Source: Ochrobactrum sp. Q0168 (GTDB lineage: Bacteria; Pseudomonadota; Alphaproteobacteria; Rhizobiales; Rhizobiaceae). Taken from it: a DNA stretch of 64,000 bases. How positions within the stretch are numbered: position 1 is the stretch's first letter; each line of letters begins with the position of its first letter. Of the stretch, positions 34,089 to 44,094 are shown in pieces. Made by a program: the position numbers and the translations under genes. The DNA lies in assembly GCF_016427605.1 (NCBI RefSeq), contig NZ_JAELXQ010000018.1, positions 22,058-86,057 on the forward strand, written 5' to 3'. The notes under the pieces were generated by a model that saw nothing but the letters and a program-made list of their open reading frames with translations, was not told where the DNA came from and did not search any database.

Positions 34089-34727
34089 TCAATGCTCTGC
34101 GTAGACGCCGGTATATTGTCCCGCAGCGATGCCCTTCAGAATTTCTTCTTCTTTAGCCGACTGCTCCTGCGACGCTTTCAAAAGTTCCTGAGCAATTTCC
34201 TGAGGGAAAGCCACAATGCCATCCGCATCGCCGATAACGATGTCGCCCGGATTGACTGTCATACCGCCAATGCTGACGGGAACATTGATTTCACCCGGGC
34301 CATTCTTATAAGGCCCAAGATGAATAGCAGCCCTCGCAAATACCGGAAAATCTGACTTTGCAACCTTTGCTGCGTCGCGGATAGCACCGTCCAGCACAAA
34401 GCCAGCCGCTCCACGCATTGCAGCAACCGAAGACATAATTTCGCCAATCAGAGCGCGGCTTGTATCGCCACCACCGTCGACTACGATCACATCACCCGGA
34501 CGGATCATTTCCAGCGCGTCGTGAATGGCACGATTGTCGCCCGCGCGGGTGCGAACTGTAAGAGCTGTCCCCGCCATTACCGAACCATTGTGATAAGGCC
34601 GAATGCCAACTGCACCCGAAAGGCGCTCAAGATTATCACTGATATTGGCAACGGGTATTTTTGCGAAGGCCGCAATCAACTCAGAACTGGCTTGCACAGC
34701 ACACTGCAAACGACGATTTCCTGTCAT
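34089..34727 (-). CDS. RraA-like aldolase/decarboxylase family protein
   Basis: Protein of 212 residues in the RraA-like family, which includes class II 4-hydroxy-4-methyl-2-oxoglutarate aldolases and oxaloacetate decarboxylases. The central motif GDVIVVDGGGDTSRALIGEIMS and the following GFVLDGAIRDAAKV carry the G-x-x-x-R-D metal/substrate loop of the active family members. The start is ATG 34727 with GGAGAT ahead. It lies between the aspartate-type aminotransferase and the MFS gene in one leftward unit. A transaminated 4-hydroxy-2-oxoacid would be a logical substrate, giving pyruvate; that is inference. Regulators of RNase E share the fold, but the catabolic context argues against that role. 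Confidence 0.88.
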   Translation of the reverse strand: MTGNRRLQCAVQASSELIAAFAKIPVANISDNLERLSGAVGIRPYHNGSVMAGTALTVRTRAGDNRAIHDALEMIRPGDVIVVDGGGDTSRALIGEIMSSVAAMRGAAGFVLDGAIRDAAKVAKSDFPVFARAAIHLGPYKNGPGEINVPVSIGGMTVNPGDIVIGDADGIVAFPQEIAQELLKASQEQSAKEEEILKGIAAGQYTGVYAEH

Positions 34728-34803
34728 ATGTAATCTCCGGAAATGACCCGGCGGCAAAAGCTGCTACCGGTGTAAGATGTTATTTTTCTGATGTAGGCCT
34801 TGG

Positions 34804-36009
34804 TCAGCGGAGTGCTGCGCAGGCTTGCGCAATGCGCTCACAGCCTTGCTCGATTGTTTCGATGGCAGTCGCAAAAGACAGACGCAGATAGGGCGAAAGA
34901 CCATATGACGTGCCGTCCATCACAGCGACATTGGCTGCTTCAAGAAAATACATACTCACATCAAGATCGGTTTTCAGCACTCGACCATCTGGTGTGGCCT
35001 TACCCAGCAATCCCTCAACTGATGGGTAAACATAAAAAGCACCTTCCGGTGTCGCACAGCGAATACCCGGAATCTCAGCGAGCAATTCACACATCCGGTC
35101 ACGACGCTGTTTATAGATTGCGCACATATCTTTGACCGATTGCTGATCGCCATTCAGAGCTGCAGCCGAAGCGGCCTGGCTGATTGAGCTTGCACAGGTT
35201 GTACTCTGCCCTAGCAATTTTCCGATGGCTGCGATCAGGGGCTTGGGGCCTGCTGCATAACCAACGCGCCAGCCGGTCATAGCATAGGCTTTCGACATGC
35301 CATTGATGAGCAGGCAACGTGCTTTGAAATCCGGATTAACCTGAACTGGGGTGAAATGGGTCATCCCATCATAAACAATGTGTTCGTAAATATCGTCCGT
35401 CATGATCGCCACATACGGATGACGATCAAGAACTGCCAGCAATGCGCGCAGTTCCTCGGCGCTGTAGACTGCACCAGTAGGGTTGCTCGGGGAATTCAGA
35501 ATAAGCCACTTGGTTTTTGGCGTAATGGCCGCCTCAAGCGCTGATGGCGACAACTTGAAACCGTTTTCTTCCTCGCAGACAAGAATGACCGGCGTGCCAC
35601 CATTAACGGCAACAACATCCGGGTAAGAAACCCAGTATGGTGCAGGAACGATCACTTCATCGCCCTTGTTCAGTGTCGCAGCAAACGCTTCGAAAATCAG
35701 CTGCTTAGCACCAACACCGACAACAATTTCTGGGGCGTCATAAGCTATATTATGATCACGTTTCAGTTTCCCTGCAATTGCGGCGCGCAGTGCATCCGTG
35801 CCCTGCGTTGCAGTATAATGCGTATCACCCGCTTTGAGTGCGTCGATTGCAGCATCGATAATATGTGGTGGCGTTGCAAAATCCGGCTCACCGATAGTGA
35901 AATCAATGATTTTGAAACCCTGGCTTTCCAGCTCGCGCACTTTAGCTTTGGCCGCAATACTGGCAGATGGTTTCAGATCAAGAACGCGTTTTGAAAGCTC
36001 AATTGACAT
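34804..36009 (-). CDS. Class I aminotransferase (aspartate aminotransferase-like)
   Basis: PLP enzyme of 401 residues (aminotransferase class Ib). Visible are the N-terminal LDLKPSASIAAKAK, TIGEPDFATPPHI, the LILNSPSNPTGAVYS motif with the substrate-contacting asparagine, DDIYEHIVYDG with the PLP aspartate/tyrosine pair and the Schiff-base lysine in INGMSKAYAMTGWRVGY. The start at 36009 gives the family length; the frame stays open to 36138 through an AT-rich leader. First gene of the leftward unit, divergent from the LysR gene. Likely step: transfer of an amino group from a glutamate- or aspartate-like substrate to 2-oxoglutarate or oxaloacetate. Confidence 0.93.
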   Translation of the reverse strand: MSIELSKRVLDLKPSASIAAKAKVRELESQGFKIIDFTIGEPDFATPPHIIDAAIDALKAGDTHYTATQGTDALRAAIAGKLKRDHNIAYDAPEIVVGVGAKQLIFEAFAATLNKGDEVIVPAPYWVSYPDVVAVNGGTPVILVCEEENGFKLSPSALEAAITPKTKWLILNSPSNPTGAVYSAEELRALLAVLDRHPYVAIMTDDIYEHIVYDGMTHFTPVQVNPDFKARCLLINGMSKAYAMTGWRVGYAAGPKPLIAAIGKLLGQSTTCASSISQAASAAALNGDQQSVKDMCAIYKQRRDRMCELLAEIPGIRCATPEGAFYVYPSVEGLLGKATPDGRVLKTDLDVSMYFLEAANVAVMDGTSYGLSPYLRLSFATAIETIEQGCERIAQACAALR

Positions 36010-36137
36010 CAGTTGTTCCAGGTTGGGAATCGGGATCAGGTTGCTGCCCGACAAACTGAACATAAAGTGATGCTTTATTTTCATTCTGAAAAACGATAAA
36101 TAATAATAAAATTTCATCTCTTTTAGGAATGACGTCA

Positions 36138-37046
36138 ATGACCACCGGTGTAACCGTAAAACAAATGGAAGCGCTTTACTGGATCACCAATCTGGGCACA
36201 TTTGAAAAAGCTGCATTGCGGCTCAACACCTCACAATCAGCTATTTCTAAACGGGTACAAGAGCTTGAAGCACTGACAGGCATTACGGTTTTCGACCGCT
36301 CACAACGCGGGGCGCGGCTTACCGAACAAGGCGAGTATCTTTTTGCCATTGCAGAGGAAATGCTGCAGCTAACAGATCGCATTCAGGCACTGCATGACAC
36401 TGCCCAGCAACCACTTTATCGCTTGCGTATTGGTGTAACGGAATTGACTGCCATCACATGGCTGCCGCGTTTTGTCACAGAACTCCGAGCAAGTTTTCCA
36501 TCTGTACTGCTTGAACCGGAAGTGGACATGAGCCGAACGTTGTTTGAAAAACTCTGCGATGGTTCAATGGATTTTATCGTGATCCCCGAAACATTCGCTG
36601 ATCCTGACGTTATTGCGATTCCATTGGCACAGGTAGAAAACGCATGGATGGCGAAACCTGGACTGGTAGACTTCGAAGATAGCGTGTCTCTGTCGGAGCT
36701 TACAAAATATCCTATTCTGTCTCAAGGTGGACGATCAGGCTCCGGGCTTTACCTAAAAAAATGGTTTCGCAATGAAGGTGTCATTTTCCCAAAACTCTTG
36801 TCGAGTGACAGCATGACCGCCCTTCTCGGTTTCTCGATCGCCGGTCTTGGCCTGAGCTATGTTCCCCGGGATTGTTTCCAGCCATTGGTGGATGAGGGCA
36901 AATTGGAAATCATTCCGACATTACCCTCTCTTCCCTCAGTTCCCTATTCGGCAATGTATCGAAGTGATCGTCCGGCAGCTATTGTCTCCACCATCGCCAA
37001 ACTCGCAGCGGAAATTTGCGATTTCTCACGTCAGTATCAGAATTAA
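36138..37046 (+). CDS. LysR family transcriptional regulator
   Basis: Regulator of 302 residues with an N-terminal helix-turn-helix (VKQMEALYWITNLGTFEKAALRL followed by SQSAISKRVQELE) and a C-terminal periplasmic-binding-like effector domain starting near residue 92 (YRLRIGVTELTAI). The start ATG 36138 has AGGAATG at suitable distance; ATG 36129 is too close to it. It lies between the divergent aminotransferase operon and the accB-pxp operon and is positioned to control both, with the 128-base aminotransferase leader between them. The effector is probably the transported amino or hydroxy acid. Confidence 0.9.
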   Translation: MTTGVTVKQMEALYWITNLGTFEKAALRLNTSQSAISKRVQELEALTGITVFDRSQRGARLTEQGEYLFAIAEEMLQLTDRIQALHDTAQQPLYRLRIGVTELTAITWLPRFVTELRASFPSVLLEPEVDMSRTLFEKLCDGSMDFIVIPETFADPDVIAIPLAQVENAWMAKPGLVDFEDSVSLSELTKYPILSQGGRSGSGLYLKKWFRNEGVIFPKLLSSDSMTALLGFSIAGLGLSYVPRDCFQPLVDEGKLEIIPTLPSLPSVPYSAMYRSDRPAAIVSTIAKLAAEICDFSRQYQN

Positions 37047-37275
37047 AAAATTAACATTCCAAAAAGCGATAGAAAATTATGTATTTTTATCGCTTTTATT
37101 CTCTGTGAGCCCAGATCATCTTTCTAAAGCTCGACCAAGGCCACATGTCGGGGACTCGATGACGCATTGTCCAAAAGAAGTCCCGGAAGAAATCCCTTGT
37201 CGTCACGTCGGGCGTTATGGAGGCGCCGGCTAATCGCATTGTCCGGCAAGATGGGTAAATCGGAAAAACAATCAT

Positions 37276-37697
37276 ATGAATCTGGAGCGCGTTAAGGATT
37301 TGCTGGATCTTATGTCCAGCTCGTCCGTTAAAGAACTGGTGCTAATCGATAGCGATGGAGAAATCCGTCTCAGGCGCGATGCAAAAGACGCAGCACTCGC
37401 CATTGCGAAATCCCCGCCGGCCTTCTCACAAGCAGAGACGCAGTATACCAGCGTAATCAATGCTCCTCTGCCCGGTATTCTTTATCTGGCTCCATCCCCT
37501 GACACGCCCCCCTATGTCGTGATCGGCAGCGCTGTTAAAAAAGGCGATACAGTTGCCCTGATTGAGGCTATGAAAACGATGGTTCCTGTTGCAGCCACTG
37601 AAGAGGGGATCGTCGCTGCAATTTTTGCCGAAAATGAAGCTTCTGTCGATTCAGCACAAAAGCTTTTCGGCATAACCACTGCAGTGGAGTCACAAGC

Positions 37698-37701
<4 letters not shown>
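37276..37701 (+). CDS. accB: Biotin carboxyl carrier protein
   Basis: Carrier protein of 141 residues. The N-terminal helix (VKDLLDLMSSSSVKEL) is as in AccB, a linker follows and the C-terminal biotinyl domain has EAMKTM near residue 99 as the biotinylated lysine motif (canonical EAMKM). The domain opens with NAPLPGILYLAPSP and ends VDSAQKLFGI. It is the first gene of the accB-accC-pxp unit and overlaps accC by four bases (ATGA). A stand-alone copy next to pxp genes more likely serves the oxoproline-type pathway or a dedicated carboxylase than general fatty-acid synthesis. Confidence 0.9.
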
Positions 37702-39052
<1,351 letters not shown>

Positions 39053-39056
<4 letters not shown>

Positions 39057-39718
39057 CCGACGTCACATCACTTCTTATCTCTGACATGGGAGAACGGGCG
39101 GTTTTGTGCCAATTGCCTCCGGCCGCCTTGTCGTTGCAGATGCAGGAACGTTTCTGGGCACTGAGTGAGGAGTTGGAGACATTTGAAGGGGTTGGGGAAA
39201 CAATCCACGGCATGAACAACCTGCTGATTGGGTATGATGCAAATATTCTCTCTCGCGATGCACTAGTAACTCATATCACCCGCTTATGGAGCAATGCTAA
39301 CGGCCGTCCACGCGCCGGAAAGCTCATAGAGATACCAGTACGATATGGTGGCACTTACGGCGAAGATCTTCCGGCTCTTGCTCAAAGCAAAGGCCTCAGT
39401 ACGGAAGAATTTGTCCGCCTCCATGTTGGCGGCGATTATATTGTCTATGCACTGGGTAGCCAGCCGGGATTTGGCTACCTCGGAGGATTGGATCCACTGC
39501 TCTCAACGCCCCGCCGCGACACGCCGCGCCTGAGTGTAAAAGCTGGCTCGGTGATCATCGGTGGTGATCAGACTGCCGTACAAGCACGCACGTCGCCGTC
39601 AGGGTGGCATGTTATCGGCGAAACTGATTTGGAGTTTTTCAATATAGACCATTCCTCCCCCGCGTTGCTTGTGCCCGGAGATCGTGTCCGCTTCATCATT
39701 GAGGACATCCTGTCATGA
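39053..39718 (+). CDS. pxpB: 5-oxoprolinase subunit PxpB (KipI-like)
   Basis: Protein of 221 residues of the KipI/AHS1 family, first subunit of the ATP-dependent 5-oxoprolinase PxpABC complex. Family marks: GMNNLLIGYDANILS, IPVRYGGTYGEDLPALA, FVRLHVGGDYIVYALGSQPGFGYLGGLDPLLSTPRR (quoted in parts: YALGSQPGFGYLGG) and the end VPGDRVRFIIED. Both ends overlap the neighbouring genes by four bases, so subunits are made in step. The role as oxoprolinase is known from E. coli and Bacillus; in this carboxylase-linked cluster the true substrate could be a related lactam. Confidence 0.92.
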
Positions 39719-40692
39719 TTGAGATTGTGCAACCTGGAATTCTATCGACGATTCAAGATCTTGGTCGACCGTCCTATCGGCAGATCGGTGTCACGGCCAG
39801 TGGCGCCATGGACCCACTCGCTTTTCAGGCCGCCAACATTTTAGCTGGCAACCCCCGCAATGAAGCCGCAATAGAAATTGCGCTCGGTGGCACTGAAATT
39901 CACTTTCCTCATGATACGGTTTTCGCGCTGACCGGAACTAATATCAATTCAACACTTGATGGTTCTCCTGTTCCGGGTTGGTGGGTTCAGCAGGCTCATG
40001 CCGGTCAGGTGTTAAAAACCACACCAGCCGGAGAAGGCATGTATGCTTACCTCGCCATTGCCGGTGGATTTGCTATTGAGCCGGTTTTGGGTTCAGTTTC
40101 AACCGATCGCAAAGGCGGCTTTGGTGGTATTGGAGGACGTGCCCTCAAGACAGGCGACCAACTACCCCTCAGATCTGGTGCGCATGACGTTTCAATCGCC
40201 CGGGGATTTGGTTTCAACACGCAAAAGTTCGGTCTACTTGAGACTGACAACGTGATCAGAATGCTTCCAGCTGCAGAGTGGGACAACCACGATAGTTCCA
40301 TGCAGCAAAGCTTTCTAGAAAGTGACTGGCGTATCCAGCCCGACAGCAATCGCATCGGCTACCGCCTCGCAGGGCCAACTATCGAAGCGATTAAAAAAAC
40401 TGAACTCTTCTCCCACGGTATTTTGCCAGGTGTTATTCAATTGCCACCATCAGGCCAGCCAGTTGTTCAGATGAATGACGCGAATACATGCGGCGGATAC
40501 CCAAAACTCGGAGTTATTATCGGCGCAGATTTACGCAAACTTGCACAGACGCGGCTGGGGGGCCACGTCCGGTTTGCGCGCACTGATCATGAGACTGCGA
40601 TTGCCGCCGCCCGTGCCAGCGAACTACGTTTAAACCAGTTGGAAGCGCAGGCGACGCTCGCATGGCAAATGGTCAGGAAAAAAGCTGCATGA
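39715..40692 (+). CDS. pxpC: 5-oxoprolinase subunit PxpC (KipA-like)
   Basis: Protein of 325 residues of the KipA/AHS2 family. It starts IEIVQPGILSTIQDLGRPSYR, the family hallmark, continues with TASGAMDPLAFQAANILAGN, and carries SNRIGYRLAGP and GIIPGVIQLPPSGQPVV-like (here GILPGVIQLPPSGQPVV) in the C-terminal half. The length is normal. Its stop overlaps the ATG of the small carrier-like gene. Together with PxpB and PxpA it should hydrolyse 5-oxoproline or a hydroxylated analogue to the open amino acid using ATP. Confidence 0.93.
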   Translation: MIEIVQPGILSTIQDLGRPSYRQIGVTASGAMDPLAFQAANILAGNPRNEAAIEIALGGTEIHFPHDTVFALTGTNINSTLDGSPVPGWWVQQAHAGQVLKTTPAGEGMYAYLAIAGGFAIEPVLGSVSTDRKGGFGGIGGRALKTGDQLPLRSGAHDVSIARGFGFNTQKFGLLETDNVIRMLPAAEWDNHDSSMQQSFLESDWRIQPDSNRIGYRLAGPTIEAIKKTELFSHGILPGVIQLPPSGQPVVQMNDANTCGGYPKLGVIIGADLRKLAQTRLGGHVRFARTDHETAIAAARASELRLNQLEAQATLAWQMVRKKAA

Positions 40693-41063
40693 CACTGTTT
40701 ACTGGTAATTTTATTCGTGCGGTCAGCGACCATGCAGCCACTGCAGGTATCAGCCACGTCTGCATTTCAGCCGGACATACCAAGCTGGAACTCTGGCTCG
40801 ATAGTGCTGCGCCGGAAACGGCCACACATGGAGAAGCTCTGGCTATTCGTGCCTTTACTCCAGGAATATTTCGAAAGGAAATTACCGACCGCGCGCTGCA
40901 GGCTGGCATTTCGGTCGTTGAAAACGAGCGGCTGGGTTGGCTTGAGACAGGAGATCTGATTTTCGAGGTTAAAACCCCAAAATCCGGAATATTAGAACAG
41001 TTCGACGCGAACGACGGGAACATCGTTGGTTATAATACGATACTTGCCAGCATTCGCGCATAA
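40689..41063 (+). CDS. Carrier-like protein with degenerate biotinyl/lipoyl domain
   Basis: A 124-residue protein coupled by ATGA overlap to pxpC. Residues 1-80 show no recognisable family. The C-terminal 40 residues, from GWLETGDLIFEVKTPKSGIL to GNIVGYNTILASI, read like the second half of a biotinyl/lipoyl domain. However, the segment that would carry the modified lysine (E-x-M-K-M or E-T-D-K) is missing: GDLIFEV runs straight into KTPKSG. It therefore cannot be biotinylated in the normal way. A structural or docking role with the carboxylase/oxoprolinase proteins is possible. The assignment is by pattern only. Confidence 0.65.
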   Translation: MTLFTGNFIRAVSDHAATAGISHVCISAGHTKLELWLDSAAPETATHGEALAIRAFTPGIFRKEITDRALQAGISVVENERLGWLETGDLIFEVKTPKSGILEQFDANDGNIVGYNTILASIRA

Positions 41064-41075
41064 GGAAATTATGAC

Positions 41076-41840
41076 ATGTCTGACAAAGCGATTGACTTAA
41101 ACTGTGATCTCGGTGAGGGCTTCGGGGCCTATGAAGTGGCCGACGATCAGGCATTACTCAAAATTGTCTCCTCCGCCAATATTGCCTGTGGTGTTCATGC
41201 GGGCGATCCCGTCGTTATGGACAAAACAATTCGTGAGGCACTCAAGAACAAAGTCGCCATCGGTGCGCATATCGGCTTTCCTGACCGTGAGGGCTTCGGA
41301 CGTCGTATGATGAAACTGTCGCTGAAAGAGTTGGAACTGACAACGATCACGCAATTGGGTGCTTTATCCGCAATAGCCCAACATCACGGTGCGAGACTAA
41401 CGCACGCAAATTTTCATGGCGCACTCGGCAACCTCGCTTTCACCGACAATGACGTGGCAGAAACATTGATCTCCGCTATGAAAGCCTTTGATCCCGCTCT
41501 CGTTTTCATCGGACTCCCGAACACCGCTGCAGCCCATCAGGCTGAATCGCAGAATGTCAGACTCGTAAAATCCTTTCTTGCTGATCGCGGATATTCAGAG
41601 GCTGGTGTTCCTGTTGGCCGTGGGCAAAACGGTGGTGTCATGCATGACAGTACAGCTGTCGCGCGGCGCATTTGCAAATTGTTGGAAACAGGCAAAATTG
41701 AAACAGTTAACGGTGATCAAATAGATATGAGTGTGGACTCAATTCTAATCCACAGTGATACGCCGAACTCAGTTGAACTTGCACAGAAGATTCATGAAGC
41801 CGTAGACCAATGCGGTTATTATGTACGCTCCTATCAATAA
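41076..41840 (+). CDS. pxpA: 5-oxoprolinase subunit PxpA (LamB/YcsF family)
   Basis: Protein of 254 residues. It begins IDLNCDLGEGFGAYEVADD, the exact LamB/YcsF N-terminus, followed by SSANIACGVHAGDPVVM with metal-binding histidine, KVAIGAHIGFPDREGFGRR and the VKPHG-like region replaced by THANFHGALGNLA. In most PxpA proteins this position reads VKPHGALYN; here ARLTHANFHGALGN keeps HGALxN. SFLADRGYSEAGVPVGRGQNG and ILIHSDTPNSVELA complete it. The start ATG 41076 has AAGGA ahead. Last gene of the rightward accB-pxp operon. Confidence 0.93.
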   Translation: MSDKAIDLNCDLGEGFGAYEVADDQALLKIVSSANIACGVHAGDPVVMDKTIREALKNKVAIGAHIGFPDREGFGRRMMKLSLKELELTTITQLGALSAIAQHHGARLTHANFHGALGNLAFTDNDVAETLISAMKAFDPALVFIGLPNTAAAHQAESQNVRLVKSFLADRGYSEAGVPVGRGQNGGVMHDSTAVARRICKLLETGKIETVNGDQIDMSVDSILIHSDTPNSVELAQKIHEAVDQCGYYVRSYQ

Positions 41841-42219
41841 AGTCCCTTGTCATCCTGAGCCACCATTCCAGATTGCCAGTCAAGAGTACAATCGTCGTGG
41901 CTCCTATCGACGACAAGCGGGCTACTCCTTCCATATTTGGTGCATGACCGCCCCGTTGTTCGTTCTTCTAAATTTCTTCGACTGGGGTATCTCCGACGGG
42001 GAACTGTCGCGTGCTCCTATTTCATCAAACAGCTTTTTTGATCGAGGATTGTTGAACCGCCCGAGAAGCAATTTGAGCACGGAATGTTGATACAATTCCG
42101 CTTCACGCGGCTGACAAGCTTTAGCTTCACTATCCCTACACGGTCCTGTAGTGCCAGCGGGTGCTGGCGGCGACAGCAAGAGAGAGCCTGTCGGAAAGCC
42201 CAGCGCCTGTTTTTGCGCC
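41841..42219. other. Intergenic region after pxpA
   Basis: About 380 bases with no frame I trust. A minus-strand frame (41922-42224) shows no family, no ribosome site and no neighbouring partner. No clear rho-independent terminator for the pxp operon was seen. The region leads into the regulatory sites at 42220-42269. Confidence 0.4.
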
Positions 42220-42238
42220 GTCAATTATTCTAATTGAC
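42220..42238. promoter_or_regulatory. Palindrome GTCAATTA-TTC-TAATTGAC
   Basis: Perfect 8-base arms around a three-base centre, seven bases upstream of the EcfG-type -35 box at 42245. It could bind a regulator or form a small hairpin. No second copy was noticed in the window. Confidence 0.35.
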
Positions 42239-42244
42239 CAAAAG

Positions 42245-42269
42245 GGAACAAACTTGCTCGCCTCATGTT
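42245..42269 (+). promoter_or_regulatory. EcfG-type promoter GGAAC-N17-GTT
   Basis: GGAAC at 42245-42249 and GTT at 42267-42269, exactly 17 bases apart, the spacing of the alphaproteobacterial general stress sigma factor. The first gene downstream starts at 42378, giving a leader of about 100 bases. Confidence 0.6.
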
Positions 42270-42377
42270 CGGACGTTGCTTTGTGCAACTCGGGTCGCCC
42301 ATACCTGCGGCGCTACAGAAAAGCAGGACGCTATCTTGGTCGCGCTTAAAGCGGTAGACGAACTAAGGATTCAAGCT

Positions 42378-42560
42378 ATGACCGCGAAACAACCGCTCAT
42401 TCCGAAAGCCAATCGTAGTAATAAAGGAACCGGCGAAGACGGAAAACCCCCAATTGAGAAAGTCGAACGCGGATCATCCGCGCCCAACGTGGAAAAGCAG
42501 GGGCAGCAAGGAAACACAAAGATCAATACGACGCATCAGGGCCTACAGCAGGATCGCTAG
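42378..42560 (+). CDS. Small hydrophilic protein, disordered
   Basis: A 60-residue protein with no recognisable domain: rich in N, G, Q, K and P (EDGKPPIEKVERGSS, VEKQGQQGNTKINTT) and lacking hydrophobic segments, so probably unstructured. The start ATG 42378 has AAGGA about 9 bases ahead. An EcfG-type promoter at 42245 and a similar small gene ten bases downstream support it as real and stress induced. Function unknown; hydrophilin-like protection is a guess. Confidence 0.6.
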   Translation: MTAKQPLIPKANRSNKGTGEDGKPPIEKVERGSSAPNVEKQGQQGNTKINTTHQGLQQDR

Positions 42561-42569
42561 GAAAGCATC

Positions 42570-42758
42570 ATGTCGACTTCAACTAAAACACCCGCAAGCA
42601 TCCGCCAAGGCGGACCAGGTGCATCTCATGAGAATGCAAAAAAGCCGCTCAAGATCAATAAGCCTTCGGCCGATAGCGATAAACGATCACAAAGCCACGT
42701 TTCCGGAGGCGGTGGAGAGCGGGACAGTCACCACGCGCACGATCCTAAAAAGAAGTGA
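42570..42758 (+). CDS. Small hydrophilic protein, disordered
   Basis: A 62-residue protein with low-complexity composition (S, K, H, G, D): PASIRQGGPGASHENAKKPL, VSGGGGERDSHHAHDPKKK. The start ATG 42570 has AGGAAAG ahead and lies nine bases after the previous stop, so both share a transcript. The last four codons fall inside the direct repeat at 42748-42900. The His/Asp-rich tail might bind metal. No family recognised. Confidence 0.6.
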   Translation: MSTSTKTPASIRQGGPGASHENAKKPLKINKPSADSDKRSQSHVSGGGGERDSHHAHDPKKK

Positions 42759-42900
42759 TCGCACGCATCAGAGGGTGCATAAGCCCACGAATAGCGATGC
42801 CCTAAAAACCCGCTGACGTGAACTTGGGGCGATGCTTAAACTGAACGCGATCGGAGGGATCAAAATGTGGTGGAACCTATCCGACGATAACTTCCGGTAA
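42748..42900. repeat. Left copy of a ~150 bp imperfect direct repeat
   Basis: Aligns in the same orientation with 48662-48825. Shared blocks include AAAAGAAGTGATCGCAC, GAATAGCGATG and the 20-base AAAACCCGCTGACGTGAACT (with T/A after it), then CGGAGGGA, GATAAC and CGGTAA at the end. I estimate about 75-80 percent identity by eye with several short gaps. The two copies bracket the efflux module at 43062-48593. It starts within the end of the small gene at 42570-42758. Confidence 0.75.
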
Positions 42901-43061
42901 GGGACCGCGTCGACGTTTATTTGGAAGCCATCGATGCAGGGAGGTTGAAGCGGGAATCTGGCTAAGCAGTTCTGTCAGCACTTACGGATACTTGCAGCAC
43001 CTGCTCCAGATGCCAGATCTTTGATCGCGAATGCGCATCCGCCTGCTGCCGGATTACAGCG

Positions 43062-43967
43062 TTAATTGGTGCTGCGTTTACGGGATAGCGGCACCACATT
43101 ACCTGCTGGCGGAACCTTGTTATGAGGGCATCGGTCACCACAGATATGGATGACATCCTCTTTACAGCCGCCGCTCATCTCGGTTGCCGTCTCGGTGAGA
43201 TAGCGGGCCGGAGTCGTACCGAGCATTCGCCGGAACATGGCGATGAATGCGCTCGGGCTCTCGTATCCCAGGTCGATTGCGATGTTCGTTACGGATTCGC
43301 CGTCCGCCAGCCGTTGAAGAGCAAGACCAACATGCAGCTGCTGCCGCCAGCGGCCGAATGACATGCCAGTCTCACGCTGAAACAGCCTTGTCAGGGTGCG
43401 ATTGCTCGCCCCCACACGGGCGCCCCACTCTTCCAGATTCAGCTTGATTGAAGGATCGTCGATCAGCGTATCGACCAGCCGCTTCAATCTCCGGTCCGAG
43501 GGCATAGGAAGACGCAACGGCTCCACCGGCGCTCTCTCCAGCTCATCCATAAGGACTAAGGCCAGACGCATCTCGCGGACATCGCCCTCCGGATAGCTGT
43601 ACGGCTCGTTGACGAAACGCAGGATCAATTCGCGCAGGAGAGGCTGAACGAAGAGAATGCCGCAATCTGCCCGCTGGCTGCGGCTTTCGTCGGGCTCGAC
43701 ATAGAGGTTCCCGATCGACACCTGGCCGGTCGCCCTCGCAAAATGCGTGAGCCCGCCCGGAATCCAGATGGCGCATTGCGGCGGGACCGTCCAGACACCT
43801 TGCTCGGCCTCGACCGTGATCAGCCCCTCGATGACATAGAGCAATTGGTCCTTGCGGTGCTTGTGCGGTTCTGTCTCGCCGGCAAAAGCGAGTTCGACCT
43901 TCAGACCAACGACGGGGCGCGCGATAGTATCGGGATAATCATGAGGGGGAAGAACCGGGATGCTCAT
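43062..43967 (-). CDS. AraC family regulator with cupin sensor domain
   Basis: Regulator of 301 residues. The N-terminal cupin (VELAFAGETEPHKHRKDQLLYVIEGLITVE, with the H-x-H pair) binds a ligand or metal. The C-terminal AraC domain has two helix-turn-helix units: LEEWGARVGASNRTLTRLFQRETG and TNIAIDLGYESPSAFIAMFRRMLG near residue 245. A C-terminal tail follows with cysteines and histidine (SGGCKEDVIHICGDRC). The start ATG 43967 has GAGG ahead; a longer frame to 44036 lacks one. It lies 127 bases downstream of the EmrB-like gene and probably controls the efflux operon. GC-rich codons. Confidence 0.9.
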   Translation of the reverse strand: MSIPVLPPHDYPDTIARPVVGLKVELAFAGETEPHKHRKDQLLYVIEGLITVEAEQGVWTVPPQCAIWIPGGLTHFARATGQVSIGNLYVEPDESRSQRADCGILFVQPLLRELILRFVNEPYSYPEGDVREMRLALVLMDELERAPVEPLRLPMPSDRRLKRLVDTLIDDPSIKLNLEEWGARVGASNRTLTRLFQRETGMSFGRWRQQLHVGLALQRLADGESVTNIAIDLGYESPSAFIAMFRRMLGTTPARYLTETATEMSGGCKEDVIHICGDRCPHNKVPPAGNVVPLSRKRSTN

Positions 43968-44094
43968 CAATGATACCTCAACGCTTTCGTCTGAACGCCG
44001 CTTTCCTCTCCATTCCCAAGTTTCGCAACATATCACGCTCCACGCAGTTTGGCTGCTGCGAACCGGCCATGATTTGCAGAGAAACGGCCACGCA

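Noticed and set aside
34089..34727. RraA-like gene as regulator of RNase E
   Set aside because: It lies in an aminotransferase-symporter operon and keeps the catalytic G-x-x-x-R-D loop region, which fits aldolase/decarboxylase members better.
41922..42224. Minus-strand frame of 100 codons after pxpA
   Set aside because: No ribosome site, no recognisable domain, mixed composition and no partner genes; it also crosses the palindrome ahead of the stress promoter.
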